Of a DNA stretch of 64,000 bases, positions 29,612 through 36,500 are shown one piece after another. Position numbers and translations under genes: made by a program. A model generated the notes under the pieces. The model made no database searches, was not told the DNA's origin, and saw only the letters and a program-made list of their open reading frames with translations. The stretch's first letter is position 1; every line of letters starts with the position of its first letter. The stretch spans positions 42,859 through 106,858 of the forward strand of contig NZ_JAFCGY010000020.1 of NCBI RefSeq assembly GCF_016836705.1, read 5' to 3'. Origin of the DNA: Mesorhizobium caraganae (lineage in GTDB: Bacteria > Pseudomonadota > Alphaproteobacteria > Rhizobiales > Rhizobiaceae).

Positions 29612-30385
29612 ATGACAACGGATTACACGCCGAAATTCGACCTTGCCGGCAAGGTGGTGCTGGTCACCGGGGCCTCACGCGGCATTGGCCGCGCCTGTGC
29701 GCTGGCCTGCGCCGGCTCTGGCGCCGACATGATCGTGGGCGTGCGCAGCAAGGCCGACGGGGCCGAGCTTGTTGCGGAGATCGAGCGCATCGGCCGGCGA
29801 GCGCTTGCCGTGCATATGGATGCGACCGATCTTGCCAGCGTGCGAAAGGCGGTCGCCGAGGCGCATACCGCCTTCGGCCGCATCGACGTGCTGGTCAACA
29901 ATGTCGGGCTCGGGCCGGAAAACCTGGCCGAGAACGTCACCGAGGACGATTTCGACCTGACGGTGAACGTCAACCTTAAGGGCACCTTCTTCACCACCCA
30001 GGCGGTGGCGAAGCTGATGATTGCGCAGAAAGGTGGGCGCATCATCAACATCAGCTCGCAGGCTGGCACGGTGACGCTGAAGGGCGAGGCCATCTACTGC
30101 ATGAGCAAGGCGGCGATAAACCATCTGACCCGCTGCCTGGCCGCCGAATGGGCGCAGCACGGCATCGCCGTCAACAGCGTGGCGCCGACCTTCATCTGGA
30201 CCGATGGCACGCGGCCCTCGCTGGCCGAGCCGGAGTTCCACGCCCATGTGCTCGGCCACATTCCGCTCGGCCGCATCGGCGACCCGATCGACGTTGCCGG
30301 AACCGTGGTGTTCCTGGCCTCGCCGGCGGCCTCGCTGATCACCGGCGCCAACATCCTGGTCGATGGCGGCTGGTCGGTGGCTTAG
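29612..30385 (+). CDS. SDR-family oxidoreductase
   Basis: 257 residues, classical SDR: VTGASRGIGRACA cofactor motif, NNVG (instead of NNAG), the Ser of NISSQAGT, and the catalytic YCMSKAA. R-x-K after beta-2 (VGVRSKADG) suggests NADP preference, unlike the SDR at 3913. A strong GGGAGG precedes the ATG. It stands alone between a decayed TPR fragment and an atypical Tat protein, so the substrate cannot be inferred from context. Confidence 0.9.
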   Translation: MTTDYTPKFDLAGKVVLVTGASRGIGRACALACAGSGADMIVGVRSKADGAELVAEIERIGRRALAVHMDATDLASVRKAVAEAHTAFGRIDVLVNNVGLGPENLAENVTEDDFDLTVNVNLKGTFFTTQAVAKLMIAQKGGRIINISSQAGTVTLKGEAIYCMSKAAINHLTRCLAAEWAQHGIAVNSVAPTFIWTDGTRPSLAEPEFHAHVLGHIPLGRIGDPIDVAGTVVFLASPAASLITGANILVDGGWSVA

Positions 30386-30498
30386 AGCGCCCGGCATCCG
30401 TGCCGCGGTCAAAAGCGCGGCAGGCGCGCCGGCGGAATGGATGGCGCCATTGGCGACGGCGACCAGGCCCACAGGTGGAAGCGGCCTTCGCGCCGGTG

Positions 30499-30861
30499 CT
30501 ATCTCTTCGACATCGTCGAACGCAAAAGCGTCTGCATATGCACCGGAAGGTCAAGTTCGCCGCGGGCCTCTATCTCCAGGAGATATCGAGCCTTGGCCAA
30601 GCGGTCGCCTTCTCCAGCCGCGGGATAAGCGCAGATGGCCAGCAACGCCTTCTCCTCATCCCGGCTCGCTCTTTCGCGGTCTGAGCGGTCAGCGCGCACG
30701 TCGCGAACGACCTTGCCGAAGGCAACGTAAGCTGCCCGGTGGGTTTCGATCAGCCCTTGCAGGTGATTGGACGATTGCTGTTCCTGTGGCGATGGCTTTG
30801 CGACGGCGGCTCTCGCCACAATGGTCGACGTGACAACGGCGCCACCCGATTGAAACAGCAA
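30499..30861 (-). CDS. Hypothetical protein with Tat-like N-terminus, start uncertain
   Basis: About 120 residues from a TTG at 30861; helical and charged (LIETHRAAYVAFGKVV, DEEKALLAICAYPAAGEGDRLAKARYLLEIEAR). Upstream of the TTG the same frame reads SRINRRALLFQSGG, a Tat-like twin-arginine signal, but has no ATG, GTG or TTG before a stop near 30901. A good ribosome site (GAGGAG) followed by GTG lies there in another frame, so a one-base indel between about 30862 and 30890 may have broken the true start. It would be an exported small protein if intact. Confidence 0.5.
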   Translation of the reverse strand: MLFQSGGAVVTSTIVARAAVAKPSPQEQQSSNHLQGLIETHRAAYVAFGKVVRDVRADRSDRERASRDEEKALLAICAYPAAGEGDRLAKARYLLEIEARGELDLPVHMQTLLRSTMSKR

Positions 30862-31295
30862 GGCGCGGCGATTGATCCTGGACGTGACACTATCTCCTCT
30901 TCACGCAATGGCAGGCGCAACGTGGTGCGGCGAGCACCATCGGCACCGTAACACGACCGTCTGCGCGTTTTTGTCAGGATGGTGAAATGGCCACGCGGCG
31001 CTGAGGCCGTTGGGCCGCTCGCCTCGGCTTGCAATGACCTCCGGCGCCACGCGCCGGAGGTTGGAATGCCGGAGGTCGGACATGATCGTCACCTCCGCCG
31101 GCGGCCCGGATGCGGCACGTCCTGCATGCATGCCGCCATGCAAGGCTGGAGCCTGGTGTCAAACGACCGTTATGAAACGAAGTCACCCCGGTCTTACGAC
31201 CCTGACAGGCGTCACGATCGAATGGCTTTGCCCGACGCTGTCCGGGCCTTTAATGTTATCCATGACACGAAGCGCGGTATTGTTACGGGTATAAT
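30862..31295. other. Gene-poor gap with a GC-rich palindrome
   Basis: No coding region is recognised in these 434 bp. ACCTCCGGCGC (31037-31047), a CAC loop and GCGCCGGAGGT (31051-31061) make an 11-bp perfect hairpin without a T-run, and a partial third copy of the arm (CCGGAGGTC) follows at about 31070. It looks like a small dispersed palindromic repeat. Confidence 0.4.
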
Positions 31296-31781
31296 GTGGA
31301 TCGCATCTATTTGACCGAAGATGCGGCCGGCGCCAGGCCGTGGCAGAGCATCGCCGACAGCCTTGCCGGCGACTGGACGGTCCGCCGCACGATGATCGAT
31401 TTCCTTGCCGGTGCGACATACAATTTCACCGGCAACGCCGTGGTGACCGCGGATGCATTTACCGAGCGCGGCGTCATGCAAATCGGCGCTCATGCGATGC
31501 CGGCGAGCCGGGCTTACCGGCTTGAGCGGCGCGACCGTTCGATACGGATTCTTCGTGCCGACGGGAGCGACTTCATCGAGCTCGAGCCGAAGGCAACACA
31601 GATCGTCCAGCATCATTGCGGCGCCGATGTCTATGCCGGGCGCTTCTTGTTTCGCGGCCCCGACGAATGGGCCGAGGCGTGGCGGGTCAAAGGGCCGCGC
31701 AAGAACTACGCGAGCCTCAGCCGGTTTCGTCGCCTAGATGCCGGGGATGTTGAGCGCGCGAAACCTCTTCCAGGTAGTTGA
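31296..31781 (+). CDS. DUF6314-like protein
   Basis: 161 residues. Reads as a small beta-barrel-type domain: LAGDWTVRRTMIDFLAG, FTGNAVVTADAF, AYRLERRDRSIRILRADGSDF, and a typical end DEWAEAWRVKGPRKNY. The start is a GTG at 31296; the overlapping ATG at 31294 is out of frame. The last ~20 codons overlap a LysR remnant on the other strand, so the natural C-terminus probably ended near 31730 and the tail is read-through into foreign sequence. Function unknown. Confidence 0.6.
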   Translation: MDRIYLTEDAAGARPWQSIADSLAGDWTVRRTMIDFLAGATYNFTGNAVVTADAFTERGVMQIGAHAMPASRAYRLERRDRSIRILRADGSDFIELEPKATQIVQHHCGADVYAGRFLFRGPDEWAEAWRVKGPRKNYASLSRFRRLDAGDVERAKPLPGS

Positions 31782-31899
31782 TCAAGACCCGGACTTTCGC
31801 AGGCAGGAATTTCCGACTGAGATAGATTGCGTAGAGGCTGAAGCCGGTCATGCTCCAGCCTTCCAGGATCGGTACCAGTCGGCCTGGATCACGAATGGC
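31717..31899 (-). pseudogene. LysR-family regulator, C-terminal fragment
   Basis: The minus strand reads GRLVPILEGW, SLYAIYLSRKFLPAKVRV and LINYLEEVSRAQHP to a stop at 31717-31719. This is the end of the substrate-binding domain of a LysR regulator (the usual form is GRLVPVLPxW ... LYAVYPxRRxLPAKVRAFIDFL). The homology stops abruptly around 31899, leaving no DNA-binding domain, so the gene is truncated. Confidence 0.65.
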
Positions 31900-31948
31900 T
31901 GTTCTGGGACAACCAGGACCTGATGAACCAGCTTGGCCTAGGCAAGTA
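31892..31948 (+). pseudogene. Possible SnoaL/ester-cyclase C-terminal remnant
   Basis: The plus strand reads EWLFWDNQDLMNQLGLGK and then a TAG. The form W-D-N-x-D-x-M-x-Q-L-G-L resembles the extreme C-terminus of SnoaL-like ester cyclases. It abuts the LysR fragment of the opposite strand at about 31892-31899. The match is short, so the family call is tentative. Confidence 0.35.
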
Positions 31949-32018
31949 GATGACGAAGTCATGACCTCGTAGATCGAGCCGGAAAGGCCCCATGCGTCGA
32001 GTTGAACGTCCCTCAAGG

Positions 32019-32041
32019 AAACCCCGGCTCTGCCGGGGTTT
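32019..32041. terminator. Stable hairpin, possible terminator
   Basis: AAACCCCGGC, loop TCT, GCCGGGGTTT: a perfect 10-bp stem with three A:T pairs at the base. Only a short T-run follows on either strand, so it may end transcription of the GYD gene (minus strand) weakly, or be left from the decayed genes. Confidence 0.5.
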
Positions 32042-32125
32042 CGCTTAAATGGAAAACAGACACGCTTGCCGCCGTTCGGCTTAGCGGTCGGCTTCAACCG
32101 TCTGCGCAAGGCAGCACAGCGGCGG

Positions 32126-32419
32126 TCAGGCCATCTTTGCCATTATCTTGGCCATATCCGCCGCGTCGAACGCTCTCAATGTCTGAGTTCTGATGTTGCC
32201 TAGCGATGCGATCGATAAGGCCAGTGCGGTCGCAGCAATGTCGTCGTCGGCTTCGGCAATCGCCACGACATCATGTTGACCAAGCGTCCACAACAGGGTG
32301 TGAACCTTGATGCCGTTCTTGCTGGCCATCGCCTTGAAGGCCTCAGCACGTTTCTGAGTATCCTTTATGGCCTTGATACCTTGATCTGTGAAATTTGACA
32401 GCAATACGTAATAAGCCAT
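32126..32419 (-). CDS. GYD-domain protein
   Basis: 97 residues. Starts YYVLLSNFTDQGIKAIKDTQKR, with HTLLWTLGQHDVVAIAEADDD in the centre, the hallmarks of the GYD family (ferredoxin-like alpha/beta fold). GGGAGGAACAA precedes the ATG at 32419, so the upstream extension of the frame to 32455 is rejected. Function unknown; the family occurs widely in rhizobia as single small genes. Confidence 0.9.
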   Translation of the reverse strand: MAYYVLLSNFTDQGIKAIKDTQKRAEAFKAMASKNGIKVHTLLWTLGQHDVVAIAEADDDIAATALALSIASLGNIRTQTLRAFDAADMAKIMAKMA

Positions 32420-32799
32420 TTGTTCCTCCCATGGTGGGAGCGGGCGGGCACTCACGGCGCGTCCGCCGTCTCCCGGAACTACGATAACACGAGTCAGGTG
32501 CGCGAACCACTTGCGGTAAGGAAGGCCATGACCGCCGTTGGATGGTCGCGACTGCCCCTGGCAGTTTCTTCGGCGCGGCGGTCAGCTCGGAGGGGCGTTC
32601 GAAGGTGCGTCTTCCCGCCATGGCAGGGCGAAGGTCCTTCAGAATGACCGGCCGAGCGTAGTAGCGGCCGTCGCGGAATAAGAACTACCGATTGGCTCCG
32701 GGCCATGACGCTTGCAACCATTTGTTACGAATTTTGCAACAAGACAATGGCCGCAATGCCTTGCAAATCAAGGGCTTCAATGATTTCAAGGAGATAGGC
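32420..32799. other. Gap without recognised genes
   Basis: About 380 bp between the GYD gene and the tRNA-Thr fragment. Only short frames of atypical composition are open and none has a ribosome site with recognisable product. The last 80 bp become AT-richer (AAGACAATGGCC, TGATTTCAAGGAGATAGG), as is usual near attachment sites. Confidence 0.5.
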
Positions 32800-32829
32800 T
32801 GGTGCTGCGAGAGAGGATTGAACTCTCGA
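32800..32829 (-). mobile_element. tRNA-Thr 3' end fragment, candidate attachment site
   Basis: The minus strand carries the T-arm GAGAG-TTCAATC-CTCTC, acceptor strand TCGCAGC, discriminator A and CCA, i.e. the last 30 nt of a tRNA. From memory this matches the 3' end of alphaproteobacterial tRNA-Thr(GGT), whose acceptor begins GCTGCG. No D-arm, true anticodon arm or matching 5' acceptor strand follows in the next 100 bases; instead there is AT-rich DNA (TTGTTGATTTTATTAAC). Tyrosine integrases leave exactly this kind of copy. By orientation, chromosomal DNA lies to the left and element DNA to the right. Confidence 0.6.
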
Positions 32830-32924
32830 TTGTGTTAATAAAATCAACAACTTACGTGACTTTTTGTAACATTGTGACGGCCGTCGAAATGACCGCGCAT
32901 GGCCATGAAGTCGAAGTGGTAGCG

Positions 32925-33269
32925 CTAGCCGAACAATGCGCGAGAATCAGCGGGCGCTTCGGAACGCCCCTTCAAGCTGTAATCCCAGAGGACATTGGTG
33001 ACCCGTATACGATAATCGCGCAGTATGCCGTCACGCCCCTTAGCCATAATAATGCGATGCTCTTCGAGATTGCGCCAGTGTGCCAGCGCAGCTTCGTCGC
33101 GCCAGAGCGAAAAGGAGAGGAACTTTCCGGGTTCTTGGCAGCTCTCGAACCGCTCCGCCGAGATGAAGCCGTCGATGGACTCCAGTAGCGGGCGCAACTC
33201 TGCCGCTAGGGTATCGTAGTCACTTTGCCGATCCGGGTAGGGCCACAATTCAGAAATAACAGCAATCAC
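32925..33269 (-). CDS. ABM-type monooxygenase-fold protein
   Basis: 114 residues of the antibiotic-biosynthesis-monooxygenase (dimeric alpha/beta barrel) family: IAVISELWPYPDRQSDYDTLAAEL, GFISAERFESCQEPGKFLSFSLWRDEAAL and W-RNLEEHR. Stand-alone members act on small aromatic or quinone-like molecules, or are of unknown role. A GTG at 33269 with GGGAGA eight bases upstream is the best start; GTG 33284 is the alternative. It is the first gene on the element side of the tRNA-Thr fragment. Confidence 0.85.
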   Translation of the reverse strand: MIAVISELWPYPDRQSDYDTLAAELRPLLESIDGFISAERFESCQEPGKFLSFSLWRDEAALAHWRNLEEHRIIMAKGRDGILRDYRIRVTNVLWDYSLKGRSEAPADSRALFG

Positions 33270-33295
33270 AGGAAAATCTCCCACCCATTGTTAAA

Positions 33296-33340
33296 GCAAG
33301 TTAGGGATGAGACACCGCTAGCAAGTTAGAAATGCGACAC
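33296..33340. repeat. IS21-like terminal repeats
   Basis: Two 20-bp direct repeats with 17 of 20 matches: GCAAGTTAGGGATGAGACAC (33296-33315) and GCAAGTTAGAAATGCGACAC (33321-33340), at a 25-bp period. Multiple short direct repeats containing GTTAGAAATG are the hallmark of IS21-family ends. No transposase (istA/istB) is present, so this is a remnant. The following ~190 bp before the TauE gene show no recognisable gene. Confidence 0.5.
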
Positions 33341-33533
33341 TCATAGGGCGGCGGGTCGGTTCCTAGCAAAACCTTCTTGGCGCGGACGAGAGCGCCCGAT
33401 CGGGCGTCAGCTGATAGGGGTTGCACAGCCCGATCGGGTGCGATCCAGTGAGGCTGCTTCGGCTTTAGCTTTGAGTGCCCGAGCTCTCGAAAAAAGCGCT
33501 GCATGGCGCGTTCTTTCCACGTAACTGTAACGC

Positions 33534-34343
33534 ATGACGCAAGACGCGACTGCATCGATTACCCCTCGCAATATGCCAGCTGCATTCGGTGGCGGTGTAG
33601 TCATAGGTGCGCTCGGCGGGCTGATTGGTCTCGGCGGCGCTGAGTTTCGTCTGCCGCTATTGATTGGCATGTTCAACTTCGTTGCGCTGGAAGCAGTGAT
33701 CCTGAACAAGGCGATGAGCCTGGTCGTGGTGGCCACAGCTTTGCCATTCAGGGCGCAGACAGTGCCCTTTGCCGACGTGGCGGCCCATTGGCCGGTCATC
33801 CTCAATCTGCTTGCTGGTAGCCTCTGGGGTGCCTGGTTCGGAGCAGGGTGGGCGACACGCCTCAAATCGGAAGCGCTCTACAAGGTGATAACCTTGCTCC
33901 TGGTCGTCATCGCGGCCGTGCTGTTGTTCGGTCACGATGCAACGACAAGTCAGGCGCTGTTCACCGGCACAGCATTGCTCGTAGCAGGGGTCATTGCTGG
34001 GTTCATCATCGGCATCGTCGCCTCGCTCCTCGGAGTCGGCGGCGGAGAGCTGCTGATCCCGACGCTGGTTCTGCTGTTCGGCGCCGATATCAAGCTGGCG
34101 GGCAGCCTGTCGCTCGCCGTGAGTCTGCCGACGATGCTCGTTGGGTTCACTCGCTACAGCCGAGATCAGAGCTTCTCGGTCATCGGCCGCAACAAGAAGT
34201 TCCTTCTGATCATGGCCGCCGGATCAACCATAGGGACATTCATCGGTGGCCAGTTGCTCGGGCTGGTGCCGAGTTACGCGCTGCTTCCGGCACTCGCGCT
34301 GATCCTGGTTATATCGGCCGTAAAGGTCTGGCGGCACAAGTAG
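33534..34343 (+). CDS. TauE/SafE-family membrane transporter
   Basis: 269 residues with about eight helices and the paired TauE/SafE repeats: GALGGLIGLGGAEFRLPLLIG in the first half and GIVASLLGVGGGELLIPTLVLL in the second. The family exports sulfite, sulfoacetate and other organosulfonates; the substrate here is unknown. No sulfur genes are nearby. The stop codon is directly followed by an 18-bp tandem repeat. Confidence 0.9.
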   Translation: MTQDATASITPRNMPAAFGGGVVIGALGGLIGLGGAEFRLPLLIGMFNFVALEAVILNKAMSLVVVATALPFRAQTVPFADVAAHWPVILNLLAGSLWGAWFGAGWATRLKSEALYKVITLLLVVIAAVLLFGHDATTSQALFTGTALLVAGVIAGFIIGIVASLLGVGGGELLIPTLVLLFGADIKLAGSLSLAVSLPTMLVGFTRYSRDQSFSVIGRNKKFLLIMAAGSTIGTFIGGQLLGLVPSYALLPALALILVISAVKVWRHK

Positions 34344-34415
34344 TCACTCGGCTGCTTCCATTCACTCGGCTGCCTCCAGTCGCTCGGCCGCCTCCAGTCA
34401 CTCGGCCGCCTCTAT
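34344..34415. repeat. Four 18-bp tandem repeats
   Basis: Exactly four contiguous 18-bp units from 34344: variants of TCACTCGGCCGCCTCCAG. On the minus strand each unit reads (I/L/M)-E-A-A-E plus stop or Arg. The array joins the TauE stop codon (34343) to the truncated decarboxylase pseudogene and probably arose by slippage. Confidence 0.85.
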
Positions 34416-34874
34416 CCGAGCCATTGCCAGCGCCATCAGGTTCGCCGCCAAGCCGCCGCCGCACGGGCTGCCGGTGAACCCCGCGCAACCGACTGCTTGC
34501 GCCAGTCATCCGACGACGCTGTGTTCGATCGATGTCGCCGCCGGAGCCGACCGCCACGACGTCACATTCTGATTGAGCACCGCCGCGAACAATCCTCCCA
34601 GGGCGCCCACAGGCTCGCCGGAACCGAGGACATAGCCGAAGAACCTGCCGGTGGATGGCCGCCCATGCTCGGCGATCGACTTGAAGTCCTGCAGGACATC
34701 CGGACCTCGCCCCTCCTCGGCCCAGGGCCGCGAGAAGAGTTCCGTTGTTTGTTTACCACTGGTCGATGGAAAGGCCGGACGTTCATCGGGCGACGCCCCA
34801 TAGGTCCTGGCGAGGTCTATCGCCTCGTCCGCCAGCCGCGACAGTTGCTGATTGGAGATTTCGAGCGCGTTCAT
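34398..34874 (-). pseudogene. PLP-dependent group II decarboxylase, N-terminal remnant
   Basis: From the ATG at 34874 the frame reads a helical N-terminus, then FFGYVLGSGEPVGALGGLF, VLNQNVTSWRSAPAATSIEH and SVVG, followed by TGA (34506-34508). Directly after the stop, in the same frame, it continues LAQAVGCAGFTGSPCGGG and LAANLMALAMAR before ending at the 18-bp repeat. These are consecutive blocks of aromatic/glutamate decarboxylases, where VVGW is expected, so a TGG to TGA change killed the gene. The rest, including the PLP lysine, is missing. Confidence 0.75.
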
Positions 34875-35012
34875 AAAGTCCTGCCCTGCCGGCGAGCCGA
34901 CGTTCAGTTTCGTCGACCGACATTTTCATTTCCAAGTGTGCCGCGATGACAGACAAGGCTTCGGCATCCGCATGACGAGTCCGATCGATCGAAAGCATAA
35001 CTGTCACCATCC

Positions 35013-35708
35013 TCAAATGACTCCCAGGCCGGCCCTGATCTCGGCAACCGAGCGAAGCTGCCGCCCGTCCGCGAAATTGCCAGGATCGAGCCAAGCCTCA
35101 AAAGCTGAGCGATGGGCCGGCCATTCGCTGGAAAGCATCGAATAGACACAGATGTCGCAAGGCTTGCCCTTCAGGAACAGGCCCTGGCGCTGCGTGCCCT
35201 CATAGACGAAGCCCAGCCGGTCGGCCGCCTTGCGCGAGCGCTGGTTGGTCGAGGTGCATGTCCATTCAAGGCGCCGGTAGCCGAGATCGTCGAAGACATG
35301 GCGCAGGATCAGGTAGAGCGCCTCGGTGGCCAGCCGCGTGCGCTGCAGCGGCGGCGTGTAGAGCACATAGCCGAGCTCGACGACATGATGGGCGGGTCTT
35401 GCCTCCATGAGGCAGAGCCATCCCAGCGGCTTGTCGTCGACGCCGGCTACGGCGAAGAAGGCCCGTTTCTTGTCAGCCACCAGTTCTGCGACATGGTCAG
35501 CGAAAGCTTGCTCACTGGCGAACGGGCCGACCTTCATGTCGACCCATGTGGCATTCGTGTGCTCGTCATGCGAGAGCGGGTAGAGACAGGATCCGTCGCG
35601 CTCGGCGTCGAGCGGGCGCAGGCTTCCCCAGCGACCGACCAGCACGACGGCAGCGGGAACCGGAGCGTCGCCCGGCGGGATCTCACCCGGTTTCGGATTT
35701 GATGACAC
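35013..35708 (-). CDS. GNAT-family N-acetyltransferase (RimJ/RimL-like)
   Basis: 231 residues. GNAT core: WGSLRPLDAERDG, GWLCLMEARPAHHVVELGYVLYTP, the acetyl-CoA loop region LQRTRLATEALYLILRHVFDDLGYRRLEW and the last motif NQRSRKAADRLGFVYEG. This resembles the broad RimJ/RimL group that acetylates amino groups of small molecules or proteins. It lies 19 bp downstream of a methyltransferase gene on the same strand, probably co-transcribed with it. The substrate is unknown. Confidence 0.9.
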   Translation of the reverse strand: MSSNPKPGEIPPGDAPVPAAVVLVGRWGSLRPLDAERDGSCLYPLSHDEHTNATWVDMKVGPFASEQAFADHVAELVADKKRAFFAVAGVDDKPLGWLCLMEARPAHHVVELGYVLYTPPLQRTRLATEALYLILRHVFDDLGYRRLEWTCTSTNQRSRKAADRLGFVYEGTQRQGLFLKGKPCDICVYSMLSSEWPAHRSAFEAWLDPGNFADGRQLRSVAEIRAGLGVI

Positions 35709-35727
35709 GGTCGCCCCGACGCGCTGG

Positions 35728-36468
35728 CTAGTTCCAGTAGCGGAATACTCTGCCCATTCTGTTGGGCATCATGAAAATCTCCTCCGCGCGGCGAAACCCG
35801 GCATCCCGCCCCATGCCGAGCCATGTGTCGGCGGTTTCGGGGAAATCGGCCACAAGCATATGCCGTTTCATGGCAGCGAACTCCTCGTCGGAAAGGGTTG
35901 ACCATCTATCGCGCTGCAAGGAGAAGCGGGCGAGCCAGGCAGCGCGATCCTCTCCCTCGAACAGGGTCGGCTCCCAGATGACGAATAGGCCCAGGCCGCC
36001 CAAGGCCCTGCGGGCGTGCCGCATCAGCCTCGCCTTGCCTTCGGTCGCCAGGTGGTGCAGCGACATGCCGATCCAGATCACGTCGACGGGTTCCGACCAG
36101 TTCGCCATCGCTTCCGCGAAATCGCCGCGGCGCAGCTCGACCGGGCACGGGAGCCCTTCGAGCGCGCGATCGGCCAGCCTCAGTGACGCTTCCGACAGGT
36201 CGATGCCGACGTAGCCGCCGATCGCGGTCGTCTTCAGCATCGCGGCCGAGGCAGCAGCATCGCCGCACGCCACGTCGAGGAACCGAAACGACCCTGGAGC
36301 ATGCTCGACGAGCAGATCGCGCAGGAGCCCGTAGACCTCGCGGTGGAACATGAGGTTGGTGGCCACGACCCTGCGATACGTCTCCAGCTCCTTGTTGAAT
36401 ATGTCCTGGGTGCCGGTTGCCTCGTCAGCTGACGTCACCGGCATGCTCTCGCTCGACGAACTTGCCAT
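35728..36468 (-). CDS. Class I SAM-dependent methyltransferase
   Basis: 246 residues. SAM-binding motif I FLDVACGDAAASAAML, motif II GYVGIDLSEASLRLA, VDVIWIGMSLHHL and FVIWEPTLFEGEDR. The ATG at 36468 has GGGAGGATAC ahead of it; the frame is open a further ~130 codons upstream but without homology. It is the middle gene of a three-gene minus-strand group (reductase, methyltransferase, GNAT). The acceptor molecule is unknown. Confidence 0.88.
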   Translation of the reverse strand: MASSSSESMPVTSADEATGTQDIFNKELETYRRVVATNLMFHREVYGLLRDLLVEHAPGSFRFLDVACGDAAASAAMLKTTAIGGYVGIDLSEASLRLADRALEGLPCPVELRRGDFAEAMANWSEPVDVIWIGMSLHHLATEGKARLMRHARRALGGLGLFVIWEPTLFEGEDRAAWLARFSLQRDRWSTLSDEEFAAMKRHMLVADFPETADTWLGMGRDAGFRRAEEIFMMPNRMGRVFRYWN

Positions 36469-36500
36469 GTATCCTCCCAAGGAACATTGATGGGACACCG

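Noticed and set aside
32830..32870. Reading the AT-rich stretch beside the tRNA fragment as an anticodon arm with TTT (Lys)
   Set aside because: A 5-bp stem with seven-base loop can be drawn, but there is no D-arm or 5' acceptor strand, and the acceptor/T-arm match tRNA-Thr, not tRNA-Lys.
34344..34415. Possible CRISPR array
   Set aside because: The 18-bp units are contiguous with no spacers, and there are no cas genes in the window.
34783..35010. Short minus-strand gene between the decarboxylase remnant and the GNAT gene
   Set aside because: An ATG with weak context gives about 75 residues overlapping the remnant's start; no motif, so not called.
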